This document shows positions 54,234 to 63,948 of a stretch of 64,000 bases of DNA, piece after piece; the stretch's first letter is position 1, and each line of letters begins with the position of its first letter. Location: assembly GCA_004296885.1 (NCBI GenBank), contig SCVN01000023.1, forward strand, positions 248,001-312,000. The letters run 5' to 3'. Origin of the DNA: Nitrospirota bacterium. Lineage in GTDB: Bacteria; Nitrospirota; Nitrospiria; Nitrospirales; Nitrospiraceae. A program made the translations under genes and the position numbers. The notes beneath the pieces are model-generated. The model searched no databases and was not told the origin of the DNA. It saw only the letters and a list, made by a program, of their open reading frames with translations.

Positions 54234-56411
54234 ATGATGCCACGCGTAAAGACAGGCCAAACCAGGACCAAGGCCAAGAGCAAGGCGGCCAAACCGGCTG
54301 CCGGCGAACTGCTCCTTGAGATCGGAACGGAAGAACTGCCGTATCAATTCATCCAGCCGGCCCTCCGCGCGCTCCACAGCCTGACCGAACAATTATTGCA
54401 AGAGCAGCGGCTCACGCATGGACCGGTACGAACCTTCGGCACCCCCCGGCGCCTCACACTGTCGGTTGCATCCTTGTGCGATCGCCAGACCGCGATGACC
54501 AAGGAAACGATGGGGCCTTCGAAGGCGGTGGCGTACGACGCAGCCGGCCAGCCGACCAGGGCTGCGGTCGGGTTCGCCGCCGGGCAGGGAGTGCCGGTCG
54601 AAGAACTCGAAGTCCGACAAACGCCCAAAGGCGAGTATCTGTTCGCCGTCAAACGCGAGACAGGACAGTTGACGGCATCGGTCCTGACCGAACTGCTCCC
54701 GACGCTCATCGGCAAGCTGTCCTTTCCCAAATCCATGAAATGGAACGACACGGGAGCCAGGTTCGGGCGCCCCATCCGCTGGATCCTGGCCCTCTATGCG
54801 GGGAAACCGGTTCCCTTCCAGGTCGCCGGGGTTCGTTCCGGCGCCCGCACTTGGGGACACAGGTTTCTCGGCCCGGCCGGCCGCAAAACATCCCAGGGCC
54901 TTCCGGTCACCGACCTCAAGTCATACCTGCGCACATTGGAGCAGCACGGCGTGATCCCGGATCAGGAACGCCGGCGCGAGCTGATCCTGGCACACGTCGA
55001 GAAACTCACCAAAGCGGCGGGCGGACGCCCGCATCGCGACGAGGAATTGCTGAATCAGGCGGTGTTCTCAACGGAATCCCCGCATCCGCTTCTCGGCGGA
55101 TTCAACCCCCAGTACCTGTCGCTCCCGAAAGAAATCCTCATGACCTCCATGAAGGAGCACCAGGGCTTCTTTTCGGTCCTGCGCAAAGACGGCGCCTTGC
55201 TGCCTGCGTTCGTGTCCGTCACCAATATGAAACTGGCCAACATGCGGCTGATTCAAGCCGGGAACGAACGGGTGTTGGCGGCGCGCCTGGCCGACGCCCG
55301 CTTCTTCTTCGACGAGGACCGCAAGGTCCGCTTGGCCGATCGGGTCGAGAAGCTCAAGGGCGTCACGTTCCACAAGAAAATCGGCACCGTATTCGAGAAG
55401 CAACAGCGGATCAGACAGTTGGCGGATCGACTGGCAGGCATGTTCGCCCTCGACCGTGATACCTCTCGGGCTTGCACGAGGGCCGCTGAACTCTGCAAGG
55501 CGGATCTGACGACCGGGATCGTCGGCGAGTTCCCCGCGCTACAGGGAATCATGGGCGGGGAATACGCCACACATGACGGGGAAGCGGACCAGGTAAGCCG
55601 GGCCATTGCCGAGCATTATTTGCCTCCTTCTATGGAGGGAGACATTCCTGGGTCGGCAGCAGGGAAAGTCCTTTCCCTGGCCGATCGTCTCGACACGATC
55701 TTTACCTTTTTCCGTGTGGGCCTCGTCCCGTCCGGCTCCGAAGATCCCTTCGCCCTTCGGAGAAACGCCCTGGCGGTTGTGCGCATCGCCCTTGAAGGAC
55801 GGCTCCCCCTGAACCTGGGGAATTTACATGTTCATATGGCCGACCTTTTAGATGACAAAGGCTTCAAACCAACTGCCTCCTCCAGCGACCCCACCGACTT
55901 CATACTGGAACGCCTTCGGTACTATGGTCGCACAGTTGACGGCCTGCGCGACGACGTGATGCTCGCCGTCCTGAAACCAACGCACCGCTCCCAATTGAAC
56001 TTGCTGACCCTCTACGACAAGATGACAGCCCTGCAGGCCATCACCGGCAGGCCGGAGTTCGAACCCTTAACCATCGGCTTCAAACGAGCGCACCGCATCG
56101 TTGAAAAAGAAAAATGGGACGCCGAAGAGATTAACCCCGCTCTGTTTCAACACCTGTCGGAAACCGAGCTCTACAAGGCGCTCGAAGATGCCCGACTCCA
56201 AGTTCCGTTCTCCATCACACAAGGCGATTATGCAACGGCCCTGGACGGGTTGGTCCGGCTCAAGCCGGCTATCGACGCATTTTTCGCCGGCGTTATGGTG
56301 AATGCCGACGATCAGGGCATCCGGGCAAATCGGCTTTCGCTCCTCTGCATGATCGATCGTCTCTTCCTCTCCTTTGCGGACCTGTCCGAGATCCTGGTAC
56401 CGGGCGCATAA
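54234..56411 (+). CDS. glyS: Glycyl-tRNA synthetase beta subunit
   Basis: 725 aa. Starts GELLLEIGTEELPYQFIQPAL after a Lys-rich lead (KTGQTRTKAKSKAAKP). SVTNMKLANMRLIQAGNERVLAARLADARFFFDED and LQGIMGGEYATHDGE and SLADRLDTIFTFFRVGLVPSGSEDPFALRRNALAVVRI match GlyS, which supplies the tRNA-binding half. The basic N-terminal lead of about 20 residues is not usual in E. coli GlyS. ATG at 54234 or 54237. Confidence 0.97.
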   Translation: MMPRVKTGQTRTKAKSKAAKPAAGELLLEIGTEELPYQFIQPALRALHSLTEQLLQEQRLTHGPVRTFGTPRRLTLSVASLCDRQTAMTKETMGPSKAVAYDAAGQPTRAAVGFAAGQGVPVEELEVRQTPKGEYLFAVKRETGQLTASVLTELLPTLIGKLSFPKSMKWNDTGARFGRPIRWILALYAGKPVPFQVAGVRSGARTWGHRFLGPAGRKTSQGLPVTDLKSYLRTLEQHGVIPDQERRRELILAHVEKLTKAAGGRPHRDEELLNQAVFSTESPHPLLGGFNPQYLSLPKEILMTSMKEHQGFFSVLRKDGALLPAFVSVTNMKLANMRLIQAGNERVLAARLADARFFFDEDRKVRLADRVEKLKGVTFHKKIGTVFEKQQRIRQLADRLAGMFALDRDTSRACTRAAELCKADLTTGIVGEFPALQGIMGGEYATHDGEADQVSRAIAEHYLPPSMEGDIPGSAAGKVLSLADRLDTIFTFFRVGLVPSGSEDPFALRRNALAVVRIALEGRLPLNLGNLHVHMADLLDDKGFKPTASSSDPTDFILERLRYYGRTVDGLRDDVMLAVLKPTHRSQLNLLTLYDKMTALQAITGRPEFEPLTIGFKRAHRIVEKEKWDAEEINPALFQHLSETELYKALEDARLQVPFSITQGDYATALDGLVRLKPAIDAFFAGVMVNADDQGIRANRLSLLCMIDRLFLSFADLSEILVPGA

Positions 56412-56426
56412 CCATGGTGAGCCGCG

Positions 56427-56930
56427 ATGCAGTCGGAGTCAACGCAGCCGAATCCGTCGGAACCGGCCGTCGACGCGGACAAAGCCGGGAAGCTGCGGCG
56501 CTACTCGTATGGAGTGTCGGCGGCCCTGATCGTCGCCTGCAATGCGGTTTTTCTGGCCGGACTCTGGGGGAGCGGGGTGAATCTGGATGCCTTGATCCGC
56601 ACGCCCGACGTCTTCGATGCCACCCAGGACGTCTGCCTGCGCTTCACCTGGCATCGCGTCATCGGCGCCGAGGAGCCGGTTCAACTCTGCCACGAGTGGA
56701 TCAACCTGTCCGATCCCTCGGGGAAAACCCACATCTTTCGCAAGGAAACCAAGGTCGTGCGGGGAGGGGACGGGAAGCTCTACTTCGACCACGGGGCGCA
56801 AGTGGACTACCGGCTGTTCCTGTTGGCCGCGTTCGTGGCCACGGTGATCGCGCTGGGCGTCACGGCCAAACGGCACCTGATCGCTCGGTATCGCATGAGG
56901 CTGGACATGCAGGGCAATACTCCGTCATGA
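56427..56930 (+). CDS. Membrane protein of unknown function (two TM)
   Basis: 167 aa. TM near residues 29-48 (YGVSAALIVACNAVFLAGLWG) and near 127-147 (LFLLAAFVATVIALGVTA). The ~80-residue loop contains TRHRVIGAEEPVQLCHEWINLSDPSGKTHIFRKETKVVRG-like sequence (Cys twice), possibly exported. It is 15 bases after glyS and 43 before ppdK. No family recognised. Confidence 0.7.
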   Translation: MQSESTQPNPSEPAVDADKAGKLRRYSYGVSAALIVACNAVFLAGLWGSGVNLDALIRTPDVFDATQDVCLRFTWHRVIGAEEPVQLCHEWINLSDPSGKTHIFRKETKVVRGGDGKLYFDHGAQVDYRLFLLAAFVATVIALGVTAKRHLIARYRMRLDMQGNTPS

Positions 56931-56973
56931 TTGTCATCCAAGGTTGGGACGCATCATAAGAGGAGAGGCAGGC

Positions 56974-59865
56974 GTGAGCACGAAGAAATTCGTCTATTAC
57001 TTCGGTGACGGCAAAGCCGAGGGCGACGGAAACAGCAAGAACCTCCTGGGCGGCAAAGGCGCCGGCTTGGCCGAGATGACGAATCTGGGCATCTCCGTCC
57101 CTCCCGGCTTTACCATCTCCACCGATGCTTGCATCGAATACTACCGCCACAAGAAGACCTTCCCGCCGGGCATGTGGGATCAGGCCCTCCAGAGCCTCAA
57201 GCGGGTGGAGCGATCCATGGGGGCACAGTTCGGCAATCCCGCCAGCCCGCTGCTCGTCTCGGTGCGTTCGGGCGCCAGGGCCTCCATGCCGGGCATGATG
57301 GATACGGTGCTGAACGTCGGCCTCAACGAACGGACCGTCGAGGGGCTGACCGCCAAGACCAAGAACGAACGGTTCGCCAAGGACAGCTATCGGCGCTTCA
57401 TCACCATGTACGGCAACATCGTCATGGGCGTGGAGCGGGAGCACTTCGAGCATATTCTGAAAGAGAAGAAGGCCGAGCGCGGACTCGTGCACGACACCGA
57501 CCTGGACGCCAAGGCCCTGACCGACCTCGTGGTCCGGTTTAAAGCCCTGGTCAAACGAGAGACCGGCCGTGAGTTTCCGGAAGACCCGCTGGACCAGCTC
57601 CGGATGGCGATCAATGCCGTCTTCTCCTCCTGGTACGGCGCCCGCGCCGTGACGTACCGGCGACTCTACAACATTCCCGACAACTGGGGCACCGCCGTCA
57701 ACGTCGTCGCCATGGTGTTCGGCAACATGGGGGATACGAGCGGCACCGGCGTGTCCTTCACCAGGAATCCGGCCACCGGCGAACGGGCTTTCTTCGGCGA
57801 ATGCCTGTTGAACGCCCAGGGAGAGGACGTGGTCGCCGGCATCCGCACGCCGCTGCCGGTCACGGCCCTGGCCAAGACGCTTCCCGGAGCTTACAAGGAC
57901 CTGGTCAAGACCTACCGGACGCTCGAGCAGCATTATCGGGACATGCTGGACCTGGAATTTACGATCCAGGAAGGCAAGCTCTACATGCTGCAGACCCGGG
58001 TGGGTAAACGCACCGGGATCGCCGCCGTCCGGATTGCCGTGGACATGGTCAAGGAAGGGCTGATCAGCAAAAGCGAGGCGGTGCTCCGCGTCGGCCCCGA
58101 GCAGCTCTCGCAGTACCTCTATCCGGTGTTCGACGCCGCGGCGGAAAGCAAGCATCCCTCATTGGGCAAAGGTCTGCCGGCCGGTCCCGGCGCCGCGGCT
58201 GGCAAAATCGCCCTGACCCCGGACAAGGCCGTGGACATGCAGGCCCGCGGTGAGCGGGTCATCCTGGTCCGCCAGGAGACCAGCCCCGACGACATCCACG
58301 GCATGAACGCCGCGCTCGGGTTTCTGACCGCGCGCGGCGGCATGACCTCCCACGCGGCCGTCGTCGCCCGGCAGATGGGCAAGGTCTGCGTCGCCGGCTG
58401 CGAGTCCATCGAGGTCACCGGCAGCACGACCGTCAAGATCGGCGGCCGGCCCTTCAAGGAAGGGGATTTCCTCTCGATCAACGGATTCACGGGCCACGTC
58501 TACGGAGACGACATCCCGGTGGTCGAGTCGGAGGTCATCCAAGTGATCCAGGGCAAACTCGACGCCCGCCAGTCCGAGAAGTACCGCTGTTTCGCCACGC
58601 TCCTGGGATGGGCCGATCAGGTCCGCCGGCTCAAAGTCAGGGCCAATGCGGACGTGCCCGACCAGGCCATGATCGCGCGGGGATTCGGGGCCGAGGGCAT
58701 CGGGCTCTGCCGGACCGAGCACATGTTCTTCGCGGAAGACCGCATCCCCATCATGCAGAAAATGATCCTGGCCAGAACCAGCAAGGAGCGCGCGCAGTAC
58801 CTGGCGCAACTCCTGCCGCTTCAGAAACAGGATTTCATCGGCCTGTACCGGGAGATGAAGGGGTTCCCCGTCACCATCCGTCTGCTGGACCCGCCGCTGC
58901 ACGAGTTCCTGCCCAAGCGGGAAGACCTGATGGTCGAGATCGCGCGCCTGGAATTGACCGGCGCGGACCCAGCGCTGGTGGAGGAAAAACGCAAGCTGCT
59001 GGCGCGGGTCGAGGAACTCCACGAGTTCAACCCCATGTTGGGCCTCCGCGGCTGCCGGCTCGGCATCACGATGCCGGAAATCACCCGCATGCAAACCCAG
59101 GCCATCATCGAAGCCGCCTGCGAGCTGGCGCGCGAGGGCAAGAAGATCGTGCCGGAGATCATGATTCCCCTGGTGGGCATGGTCTCGGAAATGAAAGCCC
59201 AGAAGGATCTCATCCGAGAGGTGGCGGAGGAGACGCTCAAGCAGCGCGGCGTCAAGCTCTCCTACCTGATCGGCACGATGATCGAACTGCCGCGGGCCGC
59301 CGTCACGGCGCGCCGCATCGCGGAGGAGGCCGAATTCTTCTCGTTCGGCACCAACGACCTGACCCAGACCACGTTCGGGTTCTCGCGGGACGACGCGGCC
59401 AAGTTCATCGCCTTTTACATGCGCCGGCAGGATAGCTGTCCCCATTGCCTGAGCACCGACGTGGACTGGAAAGACATGCGCTGCCGCGCCTGCGATGCCG
59501 CCATCGCCAAGAAATCCGAAAACATTCTGGAGTCGGACCCGTTCGCCGTCCTGGACCGGGAGGGGGTCGGCGCCATGATGAAGATGGCCATCACCGAGGG
59601 CCGCGCCACCAGACCCGACATCAAGCTCGGCATCTGCGGCGAGCACGGAGGCGACCCCAGCTCCGTGGAATTCTGCCATCAGCTGGGGTTGGATTACGTC
59701 AGCTGTTCGCCCTATCGTGTCGCCATCGCGAGGCTGGCGGCGGCGCAGGCGGCCTTGACCGGGGCAGCGGAGAAAAAGCCGGCGCTTCGTTCTTCGAAGA
59801 AAAAGGCCAAGGCCAGCCGGACCGGCCGCGCCGCCGCGCCGGCCAGAGCTTCCAGAAAACGGTGA
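56974..59865 (+). CDS. ppdK: Pyruvate, phosphate dikinase with zinc-ribbon insertion
   Basis: 963 aa (usual ~875-900). Interconverts pyruvate, ATP, Pi with PEP, AMP, PPi. N-terminal ATP-grasp: GGKGAGLAEMTNLGISVPPGFTIST, VSVRSGARASMPGMMDT; phosphohistidine loop ARGGMTSHAAVVARQMGKVCV (catalytic His); C-terminal barrel GIGLCRTEHMFF, GTNDLTQTTFGFSRDDAAKF, ICGEHGGDP. A CPHC (residues 822-825) / CRAC (837-840) zinc-ribbon sits in the barrel after FSRDD, and a Lys/Arg-rich tail follows residue ~930. GTG chosen after AGGAGAGG. Stop overlaps ribD GTG. Confidence 0.95.
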   Translation: MSTKKFVYYFGDGKAEGDGNSKNLLGGKGAGLAEMTNLGISVPPGFTISTDACIEYYRHKKTFPPGMWDQALQSLKRVERSMGAQFGNPASPLLVSVRSGARASMPGMMDTVLNVGLNERTVEGLTAKTKNERFAKDSYRRFITMYGNIVMGVEREHFEHILKEKKAERGLVHDTDLDAKALTDLVVRFKALVKRETGREFPEDPLDQLRMAINAVFSSWYGARAVTYRRLYNIPDNWGTAVNVVAMVFGNMGDTSGTGVSFTRNPATGERAFFGECLLNAQGEDVVAGIRTPLPVTALAKTLPGAYKDLVKTYRTLEQHYRDMLDLEFTIQEGKLYMLQTRVGKRTGIAAVRIAVDMVKEGLISKSEAVLRVGPEQLSQYLYPVFDAAAESKHPSLGKGLPAGPGAAAGKIALTPDKAVDMQARGERVILVRQETSPDDIHGMNAALGFLTARGGMTSHAAVVARQMGKVCVAGCESIEVTGSTTVKIGGRPFKEGDFLSINGFTGHVYGDDIPVVESEVIQVIQGKLDARQSEKYRCFATLLGWADQVRRLKVRANADVPDQAMIARGFGAEGIGLCRTEHMFFAEDRIPIMQKMILARTSKERAQYLAQLLPLQKQDFIGLYREMKGFPVTIRLLDPPLHEFLPKREDLMVEIARLELTGADPALVEEKRKLLARVEELHEFNPMLGLRGCRLGITMPEITRMQTQAIIEAACELAREGKKIVPEIMIPLVGMVSEMKAQKDLIREVAEETLKQRGVKLSYLIGTMIELPRAAVTARRIAEEAEFFSFGTNDLTQTTFGFSRDDAAKFIAFYMRRQDSCPHCLSTDVDWKDMRCRACDAAIAKKSENILESDPFAVLDREGVGAMMKMAITEGRATRPDIKLGICGEHGGDPSSVEFCHQLGLDYVSCSPYRVAIARLAAAQAALTGAAEKKPALRSSKKKAKASRTGRAAAPARASRKR

Positions 59866-60980
59866 AGGACGCGGCCCGCGACCGTCGGTACATGGCGCTG
59901 GCCCTCCGGCTGGCAGCCAAGGGGCAGGGACGCACCAGCCCCAATCCGATGGTCGGGGCGGTGGTTGTGGCAAGCAACCGGATCGTCGGGCAGGGGTATC
60001 ATCGCCGGGCCGGCGGTCCCCATGCCGAAGTGATCGCTCTCCAAGCTGCAGGCCCCCGTACACAAGGCGCCACCCTTTACGTCACCCTCGAACCCTGCTG
60101 TCATACCGAGAAGCGCACCCCTCCCTGTGTGCCGGTCCTGATCGCCGCCGGACTGAAGCGCGTCGTTGTCGCGATGCCGGATCCCAATCCTCATGTCGGC
60201 GGACGAGGCATCAGAGCCCTGCGTAAGGCCAGCCTTGAGGTCGCCGTCGGGTGCCAGCGCGACGAAGCCGAACGGCTGAACGAAGCCTATCGCCATTGGG
60301 TCAGAACCGGCTTGCCCTTCGTCACCCTGAAAGCCGCAATGACCATGGACGGCAAAATCGCCACGGCTGGCGGCGAGTCCCAATGGATCACCGGGGAACC
60401 GGCACGACGCTATACCCACCAGCTGCGCAGCCGGATGGACGCAATCCTGGTCGGGGCTGGGACGGTCCAGCGCGATGACCCCCGATTGACTGTGCGGTTG
60501 GGGAGAGGAGCGGTCGCGCCCAAACCGACTCATCAACCCTTGCGCGTCATCCTGGACAGCCGGCTGCGCATTCCCCTTATATCCAGAGTCCTCGGCCCCG
60601 GAACGGTCATCGCCACCACCGCTCAAGCCCCGGCCGGAAAGATACGACAAGCGCAGGCCAAGGGCGCCCAGATATTGGTCCTGCCAGCCCGGAATGGCCG
60701 GGTATCCCTACGCGCTTGCTTGGCCGAGCTGGGGAAACAGGGCATCACATCGGTGCTGATCGAAGGGGGCAGCGAAATCAACGCCTCCGCCATTCGGGCG
60801 GGACTGGTCAACCGGGTGGCCCTCTTCATCGCCCCCACCTTATTGGGTGGCCAAGACGCGAAAGGCCTCATCGGCGGGCTTGCGCCGAAACGGTTGGCGC
60901 AGGCGATGCCGCTCGACGATATCCGCATCCAACCTCTCGGGAGGGATTTCCTGCTGGAAGGGACCCTCTCGACGAAGTAG
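59862..60980 (+). CDS. ribD: Bifunctional riboflavin deaminase/reductase RibD
   Basis: 372 aa. Deaminase half: zinc motif GGPHAEVIALQAAG and PCCHTEKRTPPC (His, Cys, Cys ligands), NPMVGAVVV. Reductase half: VTLKAAMTMDGKIATAGGESQWITGEPAR, RSRMDAILVGAGTVQRDDPRL, VLIEGGSEINASAI. Makes 5-amino-6-ribitylamino-uracil phosphate. GTGA overlap with ppdK; an ATG at 59892 is an alternative start. Other rib genes and an FMN riboswitch are absent here. Confidence 0.94.
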   Translation: MKDAARDRRYMALALRLAAKGQGRTSPNPMVGAVVVASNRIVGQGYHRRAGGPHAEVIALQAAGPRTQGATLYVTLEPCCHTEKRTPPCVPVLIAAGLKRVVVAMPDPNPHVGGRGIRALRKASLEVAVGCQRDEAERLNEAYRHWVRTGLPFVTLKAAMTMDGKIATAGGESQWITGEPARRYTHQLRSRMDAILVGAGTVQRDDPRLTVRLGRGAVAPKPTHQPLRVILDSRLRIPLISRVLGPGTVIATTAQAPAGKIRQAQAKGAQILVLPARNGRVSLRACLAELGKQGITSVLIEGGSEINASAIRAGLVNRVALFIAPTLLGGQDAKGLIGGLAPKRLAQAMPLDDIRIQPLGRDFLLEGTLSTK

Positions 60981-61125
60981 CCGGTCAGGCACATCCGACG
61001 TACCAGTTTGGATTCCTCAGCACAAAACCGTACAGACCCGTCCCCCGCGCCAGTCACGAACAGGCTGAAATTTCAACGTCCTCGCAAGAGTCCCCGCTGG
61101 TACCGCTTTTGCTTTGTGTCCCGGC

Positions 61126-61905
61126 ATGGGACCGCACCGACTCCTAGCACCGCTGGATCCGTTCTTCACAGAGCCGGCCGTCGCGACTGCGATAGACTCG
61201 CTGGGCGCATCGCTCCGCGCACGCGATATCAACACCTATGCCCATTCTTCCCGTTTGATTCCCTATGCCAGCAAGATCGGGGAAGTCCTGAGCCTCTCCC
61301 CGGACCGGCTCCACATCCTGCAATGCGGCGCCTTGTTGCACGATATCGGCAAGCTCGTGGTGCACGAACAGATTCTCAGCAAGCCGGCGCCTCTCTCTGA
61401 TCCCGAGTGGTCGGTCATGCGACAACACCCGGCCTCCGGCTACCGAATCGCGGCCGCCGCGTCCGTGCCGGACGCCATCGCCCGCATCTCCCTCACACAC
61501 CATGAATGGTACGACGGGTCCGGGTATCCGCTGGGGCTGAAAGGAAAGAGGATTTCGCTGGAGGCCAGAATCTGCGCGCTCGTGGACGTACTGGACGCCC
61601 TCACCTCAACCCGCTCCTACAGACAGCCGATCAGCTTCACAGAGGCCGCGCTCGCCATACAAGCCGAGCGTGGAACTCACTTCGACCCGCTGGTCGTGGA
61701 TGCCTTCCTCTCCGTACCGGTCGAGGTCTGGGTTGGGCTGCGCCCGGCCGATGCATTGCCCTCACCGACGGCGCGGGACACGATATTTGACCGTTTTGAC
61801 AAGCCGAATACAAAGGTGATACGGTCTGCCGGTGCGCATCCGCCTCACTTCTCCGACCCTGTTCCACATCATGTGCCTTCTTCTGCTGTTCACTGCTCCT
61901 TCTGA
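61126..61905 (+). CDS. HD-GYP domain protein (putative c-di-GMP phosphodiesterase)
   Basis: About 259 aa. HD-GYP landmarks: AHSSRLIPYASKIG, LLHDIGKLVV (HDxxK), QHPASGYRIA, LTHHEWYDGSGYP (HHExxDGxGYP), ALVDVLDALTSTRSYRQP. There is no membrane or sensor domain before it; only ~35 residues precede the first motif, so it is a stand-alone enzyme. The last 75 bases overlap the next gene. A TTG four codons upstream is another start. Predicted to break down c-di-GMP. Confidence 0.88.
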   Translation: MGPHRLLAPLDPFFTEPAVATAIDSLGASLRARDINTYAHSSRLIPYASKIGEVLSLSPDRLHILQCGALLHDIGKLVVHEQILSKPAPLSDPEWSVMRQHPASGYRIAAAASVPDAIARISLTHHEWYDGSGYPLGLKGKRISLEARICALVDVLDALTSTRSYRQPISFTEAALAIQAERGTHFDPLVVDAFLSVPVEVWVGLRPADALPSPTARDTIFDRFDKPNTKVIRSAGAHPPHFSDPVPHHVPSSAVHCSF

Positions 61906-63133
61906 TCACAGCTCCGCCGCCGCAGACGCAACCGGCCAATCCTTGCCGGACCTGGTCCAGGCTTACCTGGACGCCGACGCCCCCGACAAGGCCGCAGTCC
62001 TGCTGGCTGATATCCTGAAGGACCCCCAGGCCACTATCGCCACGGTGACCGGTCTGCTGAAGCAAGGGAAGGCCTATGGAGTGGCGCCGGTCGGGCTCCA
62101 GCCTGGGTTGCCGGTCACGGTGCACGCACGGACCTATCGCTATGGGCTCTACGTGCCGCCGACCTATGACCCGACGAAGGAATATGCGTTGGTGTTGTGT
62201 CTCCACGGGGCCGGCTTCACCGGCGATGCCTATTTGGAACGATGGCAGACCCGCCTCGGGGAGAACTATATCCTGGCTTGCCCCACCTACATGCAGGGCA
62301 CCTGGTGGACCAGACACGGAGAAGAGCTCGTCCTGGCCACGCTCCGGACCGTGCAAGCGCGCTATCATATCGATCCGGACCGGGTCTTCCTGACCGGCAT
62401 GTCGAACGGCGGCATCGGGACCTATCTTGTCGGCACCCACAATGCGCCCCTCTTCGCCGGGCTCGCGCCGATGGCCAGCGGCCTGGATACCGTGCTCATG
62501 CCGTTTTTGGAGAATCTAAAGAACACGCCGGTCTATATGATCCATGGCCGTCAGGACGACGTCATGCCGGTCGAACTCAGCCGGGCGATCGCGCAAGAGT
62601 TGACCCGCCTCGGCTATGTCTTCCAGTATCAGGAACATGACCGGGTGCATCCCATGGCCGGCGGACACTTTTTCCCGCGCGAAGAGTTGCCCGCCTTGGT
62701 CCGCTGGTTCGACGGCCAGCGCCGTACCGCCTTGCCCAAGCGCCTGATCGTCGCCCGCGACGCCACGCACCTGACGCCCTTCGGATGGGCCAGGATCGAC
62801 GCCACGGACCGGATTGCGGCCTTCACGGACCTCTTGACCGACAGCCGGGACGAAGCTATCGTGAGCCGCCGCTACGCGCGACTGGATGCAGAGATCGTCG
62901 GCCCCAATCGCATTGAAGTACGAACCGAACGGGTGAAGCGGTACAGTCTCTACCTGAACGAGACTTTGGTGGACTTCTCCCAACCGGTGACGATTACGAC
63001 GAACGGACGGATCGGTTTTCAAGGGCTGGTCGTCCCCGGCATGGAGACCTTGCTGCGGGACGCGCGGCAGCGCCAGGACAGACGAATGTTGTTCCCGGTC
63101 CTGCTCCACCTCGCCATGGAGGATGTGCCGTGA
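61832..63133 (+). CDS. Secreted alpha/beta hydrolase (esterase/depolymerase-like)
   Basis: 433 aa, GTG start overlapping the HD-GYP gene. Signal peptide LFHIMCLLLLFTAPSDHSSAAA. RYGLYVPPTYDPTKEYALVLCLHGAGFTG is the oxyanion region (LHGAG), GMSNGGIGTYLVG gives the nucleophile Ser, and IHGRQDDVMPVE plus the late HPMAGGHFF give Asp and His candidates. Resembles feruloyl esterase/PHB-depolymerase-like proteins. C-terminal ~120 residues form a separate beta domain. Confidence 0.85.
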   Translation: MRIRLTSPTLFHIMCLLLLFTAPSDHSSAAADATGQSLPDLVQAYLDADAPDKAAVLLADILKDPQATIATVTGLLKQGKAYGVAPVGLQPGLPVTVHARTYRYGLYVPPTYDPTKEYALVLCLHGAGFTGDAYLERWQTRLGENYILACPTYMQGTWWTRHGEELVLATLRTVQARYHIDPDRVFLTGMSNGGIGTYLVGTHNAPLFAGLAPMASGLDTVLMPFLENLKNTPVYMIHGRQDDVMPVELSRAIAQELTRLGYVFQYQEHDRVHPMAGGHFFPREELPALVRWFDGQRRTALPKRLIVARDATHLTPFGWARIDATDRIAAFTDLLTDSRDEAIVSRRYARLDAEIVGPNRIEVRTERVKRYSLYLNETLVDFSQPVTITTNGRIGFQGLVVPGMETLLRDARQRQDRRMLFPVLLHLAMEDVP

Positions 63134-63948
63134 CCGTGCCGCACACCCACGATGTCCGAACCGGTTCGAGCCGGGCTCGGCGGATGCTGGCCGGCCTGAT
63201 GCTCGGATTGATCCTGTCCGTTTCAACGGCTTCGGCGGACAACTGCCCCGTCGCCGCGGAACAAGGCCACATGACGTTTCCCGTCGACCGCCTGGATTCC
63301 GCCTCCCGCTGCCTGGTCTCCTCCGTGGCGGACAGCCCGACCACCGCCGGCCTGGTCGGCCCGATCCGAATCCCGATCCCGCAATACCTGTATGAATATC
63401 TCCTGGACCATCCGACGATCATTGCGGCGCTGCTGCAGAAAATGGGCATGGGCAATTATCAGTTCATGCACAGGGGACCGAATCAATTCTGGGGCAACGA
63501 TGGAGACGGCACGCAAGGCCTGTTCTCGTTGCTTCAGCGCGAAGGAACCACCCGCATCTATCATATCGATGGGTACCATGAAGGGCATGTCTTTCCCATG
63601 GTTCGCGCCAAGGCGGTCGTGTTTCTCAAGATGGCCCAGACCGCATCGCCCGATGGACATCCGGCCGTGGACACCTCGCTGATCGCCTATACGAAACTCA
63701 ACGATCCGGTTCTCTCCGGCCTCGTCTGGGTCCTGCGCCCCCTGGTCGGGGACGCGGTCACGCGCAAGCTGACGCGGGGATTTGACGTCACTAACCAATT
63801 GGGTGCCGCCATCGCCCAAAACCCGGACCGCATCATCCAGGAACTGCCGACGCTCCCGGCCATTGCACCGCAGGAACAGCGGGCCTTGACCGCCTTGCTG
63901 CAGACTCTCCCCCCGACCGGCATGACCTTGCCCCGTCTGACCCCATGA
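63130..63948 (+). CDS. Secreted protein of unknown function
   Basis: 272 aa, GTG overlapping the previous stop (GTGA). Signal peptide RRMLAGLMLGLILSVSTASA, then a Cys pair (CPVA, CLVSS). Contains YLLDHPTIIAALLQKMGMGNYQFMHRGPNQFWGNDGDGTQGLFSLL and YHIDGYHEGHVFPMVRAKAVVFLKMAQ. The conserved-looking HRGPNQFWGNDGDG could be a ligand site. No family assigned; cotranscribed with its neighbours. Confidence 0.75.
   Translation: MTVPHTHDVRTGSSRARRMLAGLMLGLILSVSTASADNCPVAAEQGHMTFPVDRLDSASRCLVSSVADSPTTAGLVGPIRIPIPQYLYEYLLDHPTIIAALLQKMGMGNYQFMHRGPNQFWGNDGDGTQGLFSLLQREGTTRIYHIDGYHEGHVFPMVRAKAVVFLKMAQTASPDGHPAVDTSLIAYTKLNDPVLSGLVWVLRPLVGDAVTRKLTRGFDVTNQLGAAIAQNPDRIIQELPTLPAIAPQEQRALTALLQTLPPTGMTLPRLTP

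Noticed and set aside
58159-60063. Long minus-strand frame (634 codons) over ppdK
   Set aside because: Antisense shadow of a well-supported gene; GC-rich codon structure keeps the opposite frame open.
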